Below, piece after piece: positions 34,565-43,623 of a stretch of 64,000 nt of DNA. The notes under the pieces were generated by a model. That model was not told where the DNA came from. It ran no database searches and was given only the letters and a program-made list of their open reading frames with translations. Each line of letters opens with the position of its first letter. Positions within the stretch are counted from its first letter, which is position 1. The translations under genes were made by a program, and so were the position numbers. The DNA is from an uncultured Lachnospiraceae bacterium (GTDB lineage: Bacteria > Bacillota > Clostridia > Lachnospirales > Lachnospiraceae): NCBI GenBank assembly GCA_910589265.1, contig CAJUTQ010000081.1:1-64000 (forward strand), written 5' to 3'.

Positions 34565-35473
34565 ATGCAAATAGAGCGTTTGGTTCAGATGGTCTTTTAT
34601 ATTGTCAATCATGGACATGTTACAGCGAAAGAATTATCCCATTACTTTCAAGTATCAACAAGAACAATATATCGGGACATAAATGCCTTGACCATTGCAG
34701 GGATACCTGTATTATCTACAAAGGGAACAGGCGGAGGAATATCCCTCATAGAAGGATATACGATTGATAAATCTTTATTGTCTAAAGAGGAACAGCAGAG
34801 TGTAATCCAAGGTCTGCAAATATTACAAGCTACTAAGTACCCAAAGGCAGAAATGGCATTGAGTAAAATGAGAGCGATTTTTAGAAATGCTTTGGATCCA
34901 AAATGGCTTGAGGTCGATTTTTCTTACTGGGGAAGCGAGGAAAAAGAAAAAATTAAAATTTCTGACTTACAATTTGCGATTCTCCATAAGCAAATCATTA
35001 CCTTTCACTACTTTAATTCAGAACTCTTAAAATCAGAAAGAGTCATAGAACCTATGCGGCTCGTTTTTAAATCCCACGCCTGGTATATTGTTGGATACTG
35101 CAGACACAAAGAGGAAATAAGAGTTTTTCGTCTGTCTAGAATAAAACACCTTCAAGTTATGCCAGAAATTTTTGAACGTGATTTGCCTTTTGATTTTTCA
35201 CTCCCATCTAAATGCAAAGAGGAATGTAATTTTCCCCTTTTAAAGTTAAAGTTTTCCCCAGAAATTGCACACAGACTGTACGATGAATTTCAAGAAAATC
35301 AAGTTTGCTTATGTGAGGATGGAAATTATTATGTTACCATTCCCTATGAATTGAATAACTGGACATTTCATTATCTTCTATCTTTTGGGAAGTATGTGGA
35401 AATTATGGAGCCAGAAATAGCTCGTACTATGCTCAAAGAAAGGGCTATGGATATTGTGAACATGTATACATAG
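34565..35473 (+). CDS. HTH-11/WYL-domain transcriptional regulator
   Basis: A 302-residue regulator. An N-terminal winged helix (about 1-60) contains AKELSHYFQVSTRTIYRDIN and the wing TKGTGGGISLIEGY. The middle WYL domain (about 135-210) shows FHYFNSELLKSERVIEPMRL, WYIVGYCRHKEEIRVFRLSR and the C-terminal WCX extension follows. WYL proteins sense ligands, including nucleic acids or nucleotides in some cases. ATG 34565 was chosen because AAGGAG (34551-34556) is well spaced for it and overlaps the alternative GTG 34556. Likely targets are the two genes downstream. Confidence 0.9.
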   Translation: MQIERLVQMVFYIVNHGHVTAKELSHYFQVSTRTIYRDINALTIAGIPVLSTKGTGGGISLIEGYTIDKSLLSKEEQQSVIQGLQILQATKYPKAEMALSKMRAIFRNALDPKWLEVDFSYWGSEEKEKIKISDLQFAILHKQIITFHYFNSELLKSERVIEPMRLVFKSHAWYIVGYCRHKEEIRVFRLSRIKHLQVMPEIFERDLPFDFSLPSKCKEECNFPLLKLKFSPEIAHRLYDEFQENQVCLCEDGNYYVTIPYELNNWTFHYLLSFGKYVEIMEPEIARTMLKERAMDIVNMYT

Positions 35474-35531
35474 TTTTGGAACAAATAATCTTTGATTTTT
35501 CTATTATAATATGGAATGAGGAGGTTTCAAT

Positions 35532-35831
35532 ATGGAAAAATGGTTATACGTAATGATAATAAAAAAGGGAAAGTCCTATAACAAAGTGACAAAAGCTGTT
35601 ATTATAAGGCATGTAGAAAATTTGAAAAATTTAGATTCTCAAGGAAAAATAGAACTTTGCGGTCCCTTCAAAGGATATTCAGGAGTTGCGGGTATGGTCA
35701 TTTTTAAGACACAAAGCTATGAGGAGGCCGAAGCTTTGTGTAAGCAAGAACCCTTAGTTGTCGAGGGATATGCAACTTATACTCTTGCAGCATTGCAGGT
35801 GGCCCATAAAGAGAATCATTATTTACTTTAA
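35532..35831 (+). CDS. YciI-like protein
   Basis: A 99-residue ferredoxin-like-fold protein of the YciI/YCII-related family. A conserved-type His lies in IIRHVENLKNLDSQGKIELC, followed by GPFKGYSGVAGMVIF and SYEEAEALCKQEPLVVEGY. Function of the family is mostly unknown; some members are small dehydrogenases or isomerase-like. AATGAGGAGG stands before the ATG. It lies between a WYL regulator and an SDR oxidoreductase and may form a unit with them. Confidence 0.8.
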   Translation: MEKWLYVMIIKKGKSYNKVTKAVIIRHVENLKNLDSQGKIELCGPFKGYSGVAGMVIFKTQSYEEAEALCKQEPLVVEGYATYTLAALQVAHKENHYLL

Positions 35832-35904
35832 AAAATCAAGAAAGGAGAGAAAGGTCAAAAATGGAATCTAATGCCAAAATAGGCAGCCAGGATGGGAGTA
35901 TGTA

Positions 35905-36702
35905 ATGGATCCTGTACCTACATCGGAATGTGGAAAAACATATAGAAAACTTAAAAACAAAATGGCAATGGTTACAGGGAAAAACAGCGGTATAGGAAGA
36001 GCTGTTGCATATGATTTTGCTAAAGAAGGAGCTTGTGTTGTCATTGTCTATTATGATGAAGAAAGAGATGCAAAGGAGACTGCCAAAAGGATAGAAGAAT
36101 TGGGAGGCAGATATTTGCTTATACAGGGAGACTTAAAGTATTCTGGCTTTGCAAAGTATTGTGTAGATAAGATAATAGAATATTTTGGAAAAATAGATGT
36201 ACTAGTGAATAATCATGGAGTTCAATTTGTCCAACGAAGTATTTTGGACATATCCTATGAACAGCTAGAATTTATATTCAAAAACAATGTATTTTCCTTT
36301 TTTTATTTGATTCAGTATGCCTTACCATATATGAAAAAAGGTGGGAGCATTATTAACACAACGTCTGTAACAGCTTATGAGGGAAATAAAGACTTAATGG
36401 ATTATAGTGCAACAAAGGGGGCAATGGTAGCTCTTGCAAGATCCCTTTCTTTATCTCTTGCAGAAAAGGGAATTCGAGTTAATGGAGTAGCTCCTGGCCC
36501 AATATGGACGCCCCTTATTCCGGCCTCTTATTCTTCAAAAGAAGTTGCCACTTTTGGAAAGAAGACAGCTCATGTTCCAATGGATAGAGCAGGTCAGCCT
36601 TGCGAAGTATCTCCTTGTTATGTCTTTCTTGCATCGGATGATTCCGCTTATATGACAGGACAGGCGCTTCATCCAAATGGAGGAACTATGGTAGGGTCTT
36701 AA
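35905..36702 (+). CDS. SDR-family oxidoreductase
   Basis: A 265-residue short-chain dehydrogenase resembling the glucose/ribitol-dehydrogenase-like group. The NAD(P) motif is MVTGKNSGIGRAVAYDFA, then VLVNNHGVQF, the catalytic Ser region NTTSVTAYEG, the active-site YSATKGA and RVNGVAPGPIWTP. The end, MTGQALHPNGGTMV, is typical. The substrate is unknown. A 14-codon frame (ATG 35861 to TAA 35905) with a better ribosome site, AAAGGAGAG, ends in TAATG on this start. Relatives usually have a longer N-terminus ending in a similar segment, so the gene may have been frameshifted and re-started here. GGGAG (35894-35898) can serve ATG 35905. Confidence 0.88.
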   Translation: MDPVPTSECGKTYRKLKNKMAMVTGKNSGIGRAVAYDFAKEGACVVIVYYDEERDAKETAKRIEELGGRYLLIQGDLKYSGFAKYCVDKIIEYFGKIDVLVNNHGVQFVQRSILDISYEQLEFIFKNNVFSFFYLIQYALPYMKKGGSIINTTSVTAYEGNKDLMDYSATKGAMVALARSLSLSLAEKGIRVNGVAPGPIWTPLIPASYSSKEVATFGKKTAHVPMDRAGQPCEVSPCYVFLASDDSAYMTGQALHPNGGTMVGS

Positions 36703-36708
36703 TTCAAA

Positions 36709-36755
36709 AAAGTGTAAGTCTTAGAGAACATGATAATGAGATTTACACTTTTTCA
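36709..36755 (+). terminator. Terminator after the SDR gene
   Basis: AAAGTGTAA (36709-36717) pairs with TTACACTTT (36743-36751), followed by TTC and further T. The loop is long (about 25 bases). Confidence 0.6.
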
Positions 36756-36838
36756 TTTTCGTAGAGTGAAAATAATGCTCCTCCTGGTGTGATAAGGAAG
36801 AATATCGAATATTTGTTCTAAAAAAATAAAGATATGGG

Positions 36839-36867
36839 TTGAAAATTTATGAAGAACAACGTATAAT
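36839..36867 (+). promoter_or_regulatory. Promoter of the osmoprotectant ABC transporter operon
   Basis: TTGAAA (36839-36844), exactly 17 bases, TATAAT (36862-36867), 36 bases before the permease start. Confidence 0.8.
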
Positions 36868-36902
36868 GTAAAATTATACCGAAAAAAGCGGAGGATGAAA
36901 AA

Positions 36903-37553
36903 ATGGAATTGGTTCAATCCATTCTAACATTATATGTAGAGCGTTGGGAGTGGTTTGCAGAATTACTAGGAGCTCATATTTTATTATCTATAACTGCTAT
37001 TTCCATAGCAGGGATATTAGGACTTTGCCTTGGAATTCTTATTGCCGAGTATGAAAAGCTGGCTCCAGTTGTAATTGGAATGTGCAATATATTTTATACA
37101 ATTCCTGCAATTTCTCTTTTAGGAATCCTCATTCCTTTTTTGGGAATTGGGGACAAGACAGCAGTGACAGCTCTTTCCATATACGCTATGATGCCTATGG
37201 TAAGGAATACATATGCAGGGATTACATCTATCGACAAGGAAATAGTAGAAGCAGCTAGGGGAATGGGAAGCACTAGACTGCAAATTTTATTCCGTATAAA
37301 GCTTCCTCTGGCTGATAGCATTATTTTAACAGGTATACGCAGTATGGCAGTGATGACCATTTCTGTAGGAGGAATTGCATCTTTTATTGGAGCTGGAGGT
37401 TTAGGGGTAGCCATTTATAGAGGAATTACTATTTACAATCCAGCTATGACTTTTGCGGGAAGCCTTCTCATTGCCCTTCTGGCTCTTAGCAGCGATTTTT
37501 TAATAGGATGTGTAGAAAAAAACAGAAAGAAAAGAAGGAGAATAAGTGTATGA
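36903..37553 (+). CDS. Osmoprotectant-type ABC transporter permease (OpuCB/OpuCD-like)
   Basis: A 216-residue permease with about six membrane segments. The family loop EAARGMGSTRLQILFRIKLPLA (about 117-138, the EAA motif) contacts the ATPase, and GIGDKTAVTALSIYAMMPMVRNTY is also conserved. Such systems import glycine betaine, carnitine, choline or related solutes. Only one permease gene is present, so it probably acts as a homodimer. Its stop overlaps the start of the binding protein (ATGA at 37550). Confidence 0.92.
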   Translation: MELVQSILTLYVERWEWFAELLGAHILLSITAISIAGILGLCLGILIAEYEKLAPVVIGMCNIFYTIPAISLLGILIPFLGIGDKTAVTALSIYAMMPMVRNTYAGITSIDKEIVEAARGMGSTRLQILFRIKLPLADSIILTGIRSMAVMTISVGGIASFIGAGGLGVAIYRGITIYNPAMTFAGSLLIALLALSSDFLIGCVEKNRKKRRRISV

Positions 37554-38521
37554 AAAAGAAGAAAATCATAGTATTTTTGGGCTTAGTAACAACTCTTGTT
37601 TTGGCAGGATGTTCTTCAAAGTCTCAGACAGCAGAGGAAACAGAGAACAAAGCCCAAGTGGAGACTGCTTCTGTTGGAGAAGAGGAAAGAGAGGAGACTC
37701 CAAAGGAGCCTATTCAGATTGCAACAAAACCGATGACAGAGCAATATATTTTAGGAGAGATGTTGAAAGTATTAATTGAAGAAAAGACAGATTATCAGGT
37801 GGAAGTAACGAAAGGAATTGGAGGCGGGACAAGCAATATTCATCCAGCTATGGAAAAGGGAGATTTTGATCTCTATCCAGAGTATACATCCAGCGGATGG
37901 GTATTAGTGCTGGGCCATGAAGCAGGAGAAGTGCCTGACGATGAAATATTAGTAAAATTACAAGAAGAGTATGAGGAGAAGTTTGGCATGACTTGGATTG
38001 GACTATATGGATTCAATAATACTTATGCTGTCGCCGTGCGAAAAGAAGTGGCGGATGAGCATGGGCTTACATCCTGCTCAGATTTGGCAAAAGTATCGCA
38101 GCAGCTTGTTTTTGGGGGAAACGGAGACTATATAGAGAGAGAAGACGGGTTTTTAGCATTATGCAATGCCTATGGGATGAATTTTAAAGAAGTAAAGGAT
38201 ATTGATATTGGATTAAAATATCAAGCCCTGGATAACAAAGATATTGACGTGACCAATGCATTTACAACAGACGCTCAGCTGAGTAAGGATACGATAGTTC
38301 CTCTTTTGGACGATTTGGCATTTCAAGTGAATTATTATTGCTCTACAGTCGTACGTCAAGATACATTGGAAGAATATCCTGGTCTAGGCGATGTATTAAT
38401 GCTTATGGATGGACTTTTATCGGATCAGGAAGTGGCAGAACTGAATTATCAAGTAGAAGTGGATGGAAGGGAAGAGCAGGAAGTGGCAAAAGAGTTTCTT
38501 TCCTCAAAAGGAGTATTGTAA
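37550..38521 (+). CDS. Substrate-binding lipoprotein of the osmoprotectant ABC transporter
   Basis: A 323-residue OpuAC/OpuCC-type binding protein. The signal peptide has the lipobox LVLAGC (Cys at about residue 21), then a Glu/Ser/Thr-rich linker (to about 55). The ligand-binding domain includes GIGGGTSNIHPAMEKGDFDL and YPEYTSSGW. The ATG at 37550 was chosen because AAGAAGGAG precedes it and the signal peptide starts there. The expected aromatic residues for quaternary amine binding cannot be assigned with certainty. Confidence 0.92.
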   Translation: MKKKKIIVFLGLVTTLVLAGCSSKSQTAEETENKAQVETASVGEEEREETPKEPIQIATKPMTEQYILGEMLKVLIEEKTDYQVEVTKGIGGGTSNIHPAMEKGDFDLYPEYTSSGWVLVLGHEAGEVPDDEILVKLQEEYEEKFGMTWIGLYGFNNTYAVAVRKEVADEHGLTSCSDLAKVSQQLVFGGNGDYIEREDGFLALCNAYGMNFKEVKDIDIGLKYQALDNKDIDVTNAFTTDAQLSKDTIVPLLDDLAFQVNYYCSTVVRQDTLEEYPGLGDVLMLMDGLLSDQEVAELNYQVEVDGREEQEVAKEFLSSKGVL

Positions 38522-38560
38522 GGATTCTTTTTAGAGAGAGGAACATAGAGAGGCAGGGCA

Positions 38561-39310
38561 ATGAAGGTAGAGGATGGGATTATCTGTTTTGAACATGTCT
38601 GGAAAGGCTATGGAGGAGAGGATGTGTTACAAGACTTTTCTCTATGTATTGGGAGAGGGGAGTTTTTGACAGTCATTGGCCGTTCTGGTTGTGGTAAGAC
38701 AACTGCTTTAAAGCTCATAAATGGGCTTCTGGCCCCAGACAAAGGAAGGATTTTGGTAGAAGGGGTGGACATAGCCAGGACAGATCAAATTGCATTGAGG
38801 AGAAGAATTGGATATGTAATTCAAAGTATTGGTTTGTTTCCTCACATGACAGTAGCCAAAAATATTGCTTACGTGCCTTCCCTGGAAAAGAAAAAATGGA
38901 AGAAAGAGGAAGAGAGAAAAAAGGTGGAAGAACTTTTGGAAGTGGTAGGGCTTTCACCAAATCTTACCTCCCGTTTTCCAGATGAACTATCAGGAGGGCA
39001 GAAACAACGGGTTGGAATAGCAAGAGCCTTGGCGGCCCGGCCAAAAATCTTACTCATGGATGAGCCCTTTGGTGCTGTGGACGATATAACAAGACGCACT
39101 CTTCAAGATGAGATAGGAAGACTTCATAAGAAATTACAGGTTACGGTTGTTTTTATTACCCACGATATGAAAGAGGCGTTAAAGCTGGGGACAAAGATGT
39201 TAGTCATGGATAAGGGAAAGGTTGTTCAGTACGATACTCCCTCAGAAATTGCAGCACACCCAGTAAATGACTTTGTGGGGGAACTGATTGGAGTAAAGGA
39301 GTTTTTATAA
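38561..39310 (+). CDS. ATP-binding protein of the osmoprotectant ABC transporter
   Basis: A 249-residue ABC ATPase. Walker A GRSGCGKTTALKL (about 38-50), Q-loop VIQSIGLFPHMTV, signature LSGGQKQRVGIARAL and Walker B ILLMDEPFGAVD are intact. Family members such as OpuCA usually carry two C-terminal CBS domains that sense ionic strength; here the protein ends soon after the ATPase domain, so that form of osmotic gating is absent. GAGG lies before ATG 38561, 39 bases after the binding-protein stop. Confidence 0.93.
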   Translation: MKVEDGIICFEHVWKGYGGEDVLQDFSLCIGRGEFLTVIGRSGCGKTTALKLINGLLAPDKGRILVEGVDIARTDQIALRRRIGYVIQSIGLFPHMTVAKNIAYVPSLEKKKWKKEEERKKVEELLEVVGLSPNLTSRFPDELSGGQKQRVGIARALAARPKILLMDEPFGAVDDITRRTLQDEIGRLHKKLQVTVVFITHDMKEALKLGTKMLVMDKGKVVQYDTPSEIAAHPVNDFVGELIGVKEFL

Positions 39311-39340
39311 TACTTCTAGAAAGTAGAAGGGATGGTTTCG

Positions 39341-40576
39341 TTGAAAATTATTCATACAGCAGACTGGCATTTGGGAAAAAATTTAGAAGGGAGGAGCCGC
39401 CTGAAGGAACAGGAGAGGTTCCTCTCTGATTTTATACAAATGGTAGAGGAGAAGGAAGCAGATTTGATTTTAATCGCAGGAGATATTTACGATTCTCCCA
39501 ATCCCCCTGCAATGGCTGAAAAATTATTTTATAATACATTAAAAAAAATAACAGACAAAGGAAAAAGAATGGTTGTCATTATAAGTGGTAATCATGACAG
39601 TCCAGAACGCCTTATGGCGGCGGCTCCCCTAGCAATGGAACATGGAATATTAATAGCAGGAACCCCAAAAACAGTCATAGAAACTGGGACATATGGAAAA
39701 AATAAGGTGCTTCGTTCAGGAGAAGGTTATGTGGAGATTGATATTAGAGGAGAGAGGGCTGTTATTCTCCTCATTCCTTTTCCCAGTGAAAAGAGATTGG
39801 ATGAAGTATTGTATAAAATAGATCAAGAAGAAGAGGAACGAGGAAAGAATTATGAGGAAAGAATGGACTTGCTCTTTCGTAAGCTAGAGAAAGAACTTAG
39901 TGAAGATACCATTCATCTTTTAGTAGGGCATTTTTTTGTTATGGGAAGTAAGGAAGGGGGATCTGAGAGGGGCGTCCAACTAGGGGGAAGTTATTTAATA
40001 AGAGGAGACTTAATACCAAAAAGTCTCCAATATGCGGCTCTTGGACATATACATAAGCCTCAAAAAATTCCAGGATGTAAGATAGCCCGCTACAGTGGAT
40101 CTCCGTTACAGTATAGAAGGGGGGAAGAGGGGTATGAGAAACAGGTGATGTTTGTGGAAGTAAAAGCAGGGGAGAAATGCAGCATGGAGGAAATACCGAT
40201 AAAGCAGTACAAGCCAATTGAAGTATGGAGGTGTAAAGGTATTGAGGAAGGGATTAAACGCTGCAAGAAAGAACAAGGAAGAGAGTGTTGGGTTTATATG
40301 GAAATACAGACAGATAGAATGATCTTAGATGAAGAAATGAAAAAAATGAAAGAGTATAAGGAAGACTTATTGGAAATTCATCCTATTTTTCAAATGTTGG
40401 AGGATGATAGAGTGGAGAGAAGACAGGAAAAGCCCTTCCTAGAACTTTTTAAGGAGTTTTATAAGGAGGAGAGGGGAATACAGCCATCAAAAGAAATGAT
40501 AGAAATGTTGGAAGAGATTATAGGAAGGGAGAATAGAGATGAGACCTCTTCGATTGACAATACAAGGATTGAATAG
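39341..40576 (+). CDS. sbcD: SbcCD nuclease subunit D
   Basis: A 411-residue Mre11-type metallonuclease that with SbcC processes hairpins and DNA ends. Phosphoesterase motifs: IIHTADWHLGKN, IAGDIYDSPNPP, ISGNHDSPERL, LLVGHFFVMGS and ALGHIHKPQ. A capping C-terminal domain follows. TTG 39341 was chosen because AAGGG (39327-39331) is 9 bases away and KIIHTADWHLG is the standard start; ATG 39332 abuts that site. Overlaps sbcC by 38 bases. Confidence 0.95.
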   Translation: MKIIHTADWHLGKNLEGRSRLKEQERFLSDFIQMVEEKEADLILIAGDIYDSPNPPAMAEKLFYNTLKKITDKGKRMVVIISGNHDSPERLMAAAPLAMEHGILIAGTPKTVIETGTYGKNKVLRSGEGYVEIDIRGERAVILLIPFPSEKRLDEVLYKIDQEEEERGKNYEERMDLLFRKLEKELSEDTIHLLVGHFFVMGSKEGGSERGVQLGGSYLIRGDLIPKSLQYAALGHIHKPQKIPGCKIARYSGSPLQYRRGEEGYEKQVMFVEVKAGEKCSMEEIPIKQYKPIEVWRCKGIEEGIKRCKKEQGRECWVYMEIQTDRMILDEEMKKMKEYKEDLLEIHPIFQMLEDDRVERRQEKPFLELFKEFYKEERGIQPSKEMIEMLEEIIGRENRDETSSIDNTRIE

Positions 40577-43500
40577 TTTTATAGATACTCAGATTATTGA
40601 CTTTCAAGCATTGTCCATACAAGGGCTTTTTGGCATTTTTGGACCGACAGGAAGTGGAAAGTCAACAATTTTAGATGGGATGCTCCTTGCCTTATATGGG
40701 AGAAAGGCAGTGTCCAGGGGAACAGGGGAATTTGTGAATAAAAACTGCAAAACTGCAAAATTGTCTTATGAATTCCAAGTCCGTACTGCAAATGTAAGAA
40801 AATACCGGGTAGAGAGGGAGTTTAAGGGAGGAGAACAGGAGGGCAGAGCTTTAAAGTGCCGACTTTTGGATATTACAGGAGAAGAGAAAGTATTAGAGGA
40901 ATCGGTGACTGGAGTAAATAGGGCATGCGCTGAATTGATTGGGTTAAGTGCAGAAGATTTTATGCGTACAGTAGTTCTTCCCCAAGGAAAGTTTAGCGAG
41001 TTTCTAAGGGCAGGAGGAGAAGAAAGAAGGAGAATGCTGGAGAGACTTTTTGGATTAGAGAGATATGGAAAGGAATTGGATGAAAAAATAGCAGGGGCAC
41101 TCAATAACAAGAAGGAAAAATGCCAATTTTTGCAAGGCAATTTGGAAGCGCAGGGAGACATAACAGAAGAAGAGTTAGAAAGAAGGGAGGAAGAAAAGGA
41201 CATTCTGGAAAAAGAATTATGGGATACAAAGAAAGAGGAGGAGAGGGCAAAAGCAGAATATTGGGAATGTGAGGAAGTTTTTTCTCTTCAAGTGGAAAAA
41301 GAAAAATGGATGGAAAAGGAAAAGTCTTTGTCTCAAAAAGAGGAACAGATAGAAAAAAAGAAAAATCAGGTAAAAAATGGAAAAAGGGCAGAAGGGCTTC
41401 TCCCGCTGCTTTTTGGCTATCAACAGTTGGAAAGGGAGAAGGAAGAGATTGACCTAGAGATTGAAAAAATGGAACAAAAGAGAACTCTCCTTTATAGTAA
41501 AAAGGAGGAGGAAAAAGACAATTATATTCAACAAAAAGAGCAAAAAGAAAGGGAAGAGCCTAGGTTAAAAGCTCAAATACAAGAAATAGAGGAATGGAAG
41601 AAGGAATGGGAGAGACTTCCAGTTTTAAAAAAGGAAGAAAAACTTTTGGAAAGGGAAAGGAGGAAGGGAGAAGAAAAAAAGGAAGAGCTGAAAAAGAGAG
41701 GGGAACAACTATACAGAAATAAGAAGGTTTTATTTGAGAGAAAGGAGAAAATGGAACAAGAAAGAAGAGAGCGAACAATAGGTAAAGATTTTAGGGAAAA
41801 AGTAGAAGAAGGAATAAAGCTTTCCACATTTCTTCAGTCTCTGGAGAAAGATTTATGTGAAAAAAGGAAGGAAAAAGAGAAAATACAGAGGGAGATAGAG
41901 GAGGTTCAGAGGGAAAAAAAAGAGGAAGAAGAGAAGGAAGAGAGATGGAGAAGAAAACAAGAAGAGCTTTTGCGAAAGGAAGGGGAGTTAGAGGAAGACA
42001 TTAGAAATATTCAAATTCATCGATTACGAAGGGAATTGAAACAAGGAAGTCCTTGTCCAGTATGTGGTTCTGTCCATTATAAGAAAAACAATGAAGAAAA
42101 CATACAAGAGATAGATTGGTCAGAGGCAGAGAAAGAAGGAAAAAAAGTGAAAGCTTCCTTATTAAAAAATAGTGAGGAAGGAAAAGAGATTTTTGCAAGA
42201 AAGGCAGCTTTGTCAGAAAAGGAAACTTTGCTAGAACACCAGAAAAAGCAATGGCAGGATGGGATAGAGGGAAAAGAAGAAGAGAGAAAAAAGGAAGGGG
42301 CTATTCTTTTAAATATACAAAAGGAAGGGGGAATAGAGGACTTTTTTAAGGAAAAGAAGAGGATCGAGGAATTTGAGAGAAGAAAGGAAGAATTAGAATT
42401 TATATTATTAAAAGAAAGGGAGGAGGAAAAACAGTTAGAGGAAGAAATAGAAGGAATTAGAAAAGAGCTGGAAAAAGTAGAAAAAGAGCTTTTTGAAACA
42501 GAAGTAAAACTCATCCCTTTAAAAGAAAGGATAAAAGAAAAGGAAGAAAAAATAGGGGAAAAATTAAAGGGAAAGAATCCCTATGAGCTGGAAAAGGATG
42601 TAGTTGAAAAACTGACCTTTGTAAGAAAAGAGTGGGAAGAGGCAGAGAAAAAAAGAGAGCAGTCAAAAATAGAGTGGGAGGAGGCAGAGGAAAGATTTCA
42701 CAAGAAAATAGGAGAGAGAGAAGGAAATAAAAACACATTACAAAAGGCAGAAAAACAACTAGTAGAGGAAATGAGGCAAAAAGAATTTTCCACAATCAAT
42801 GAGATTGAGGAGGCTCTTCTTCAGAGAGAGCAGTTCCTTTTTTTTGAAAAGGAGATCAAAGATTTTGAAGACAGGAGGAAGGAGGCAAAGGCTTTTATCA
42901 ATTCATTGGAAGAAAAGTTACAGGGGAGAAAGGCAGAAGAAGAGGAAAGGGAGGAGAAGAGAAAGAGATACAAGGAGATAAAAGAGAAAAGGGAATGTCT
43001 GAGGGAGAAATGGGGAGAAGTAAAAGAGAAGATTCATGTTGGAAAAGAGAAATTAGAGATGCAGAAAAAATACAAAGAAGAGCTTAAGAAGGTTAGGAGA
43101 CAGGCCAGTATTTTGGAAGAGCTTCGAAGTGTTACAAGAGGAAAGAAATTTGTGGAATACATGGCTGTAGAGAGGCTTCGGCTTATTTCTAAAAGGGCAT
43201 CAAGCCGATTAATGGAAATAAGCCAGGGAAATTATGAAATTCAGACAAATTCCAAGGGAGAATTTGTCATTCAGGATAACAAAAATGGAGGTACGAAAAG
43301 ACATCCTTCTACTTTGTCAGGAGGAGAAACATTTATTACTTCCCTGGCTTTAGCTCTAGCCTTGTCAGAGGAAATACAGAGCAGAGGGACTGTGCCATTA
43401 GAGCTGTTTTTCCTAGATGAGGGATTTGGAGCTTTAGATGAGGAGCTTTTAGATCTGGTTATGGATTCTCTGGAGAGAATACGCCACAGCAGACTTACCA

Positions 43501-43610
43501 TAGGTATGATATCCCATGTGGAGGCAGTAAAAGCAAGAGTTCCCGTCCACCTCTTCGTGGAGCCAGCAGGGACAGGAAGGGGGAGCAAGGTAAAAATGGA
43601 ATATTTATAA
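40539..43610 (+). CDS. sbcC: SbcCD nuclease subunit C (Rad50-like ATPase)
   Basis: A 1023-residue SMC-like ATPase. Walker A GPTGSGKSTILDG (about 33-45) is followed by a long Glu/Lys/Arg-rich coiled coil (about 180-870) split by a zinc hook, CPVC at Cys506 and Cys509. The C-terminal lobe has the ABC signature LSGGETFITSLALALALSEE and Walker B ELFFLDEGFGALDEE. It partners with SbcD. AGGAAGGGAGAA precedes the ATG inside the sbcD end. The coil region has a strong purine bias in the coding strand because of the Glu/Lys codons. Confidence 0.96.
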   Translation: MRPLRLTIQGLNSFIDTQIIDFQALSIQGLFGIFGPTGSGKSTILDGMLLALYGRKAVSRGTGEFVNKNCKTAKLSYEFQVRTANVRKYRVEREFKGGEQEGRALKCRLLDITGEEKVLEESVTGVNRACAELIGLSAEDFMRTVVLPQGKFSEFLRAGGEERRRMLERLFGLERYGKELDEKIAGALNNKKEKCQFLQGNLEAQGDITEEELERREEEKDILEKELWDTKKEEERAKAEYWECEEVFSLQVEKEKWMEKEKSLSQKEEQIEKKKNQVKNGKRAEGLLPLLFGYQQLEREKEEIDLEIEKMEQKRTLLYSKKEEEKDNYIQQKEQKEREEPRLKAQIQEIEEWKKEWERLPVLKKEEKLLERERRKGEEKKEELKKRGEQLYRNKKVLFERKEKMEQERRERTIGKDFREKVEEGIKLSTFLQSLEKDLCEKRKEKEKIQREIEEVQREKKEEEEKEERWRRKQEELLRKEGELEEDIRNIQIHRLRRELKQGSPCPVCGSVHYKKNNEENIQEIDWSEAEKEGKKVKASLLKNSEEGKEIFARKAALSEKETLLEHQKKQWQDGIEGKEEERKKEGAILLNIQKEGGIEDFFKEKKRIEEFERRKEELEFILLKEREEEKQLEEEIEGIRKELEKVEKELFETEVKLIPLKERIKEKEEKIGEKLKGKNPYELEKDVVEKLTFVRKEWEEAEKKREQSKIEWEEAEERFHKKIGEREGNKNTLQKAEKQLVEEMRQKEFSTINEIEEALLQREQFLFFEKEIKDFEDRRKEAKAFINSLEEKLQGRKAEEEEREEKRKRYKEIKEKRECLREKWGEVKEKIHVGKEKLEMQKKYKEELKKVRRQASILEELRSVTRGKKFVEYMAVERLRLISKRASSRLMEISQGNYEIQTNSKGEFVIQDNKNGGTKRHPSTLSGGETFITSLALALALSEEIQSRGTVPLELFFLDEGFGALDEELLDLVMDSLERIRHSRLTIGMISHVEAVKARVPVHLFVEPAGTGRGSKVKMEYL

Positions 43611-43623
43611 AGTGTTCAGCTTC

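Noticed and set aside
42077..42514. 145-residue Ser/Phe-rich minus-strand ORF in sbcC
   Set aside because: Shadow of the Glu/Lys coiled-coil codons; stops are avoided for compositional reasons.
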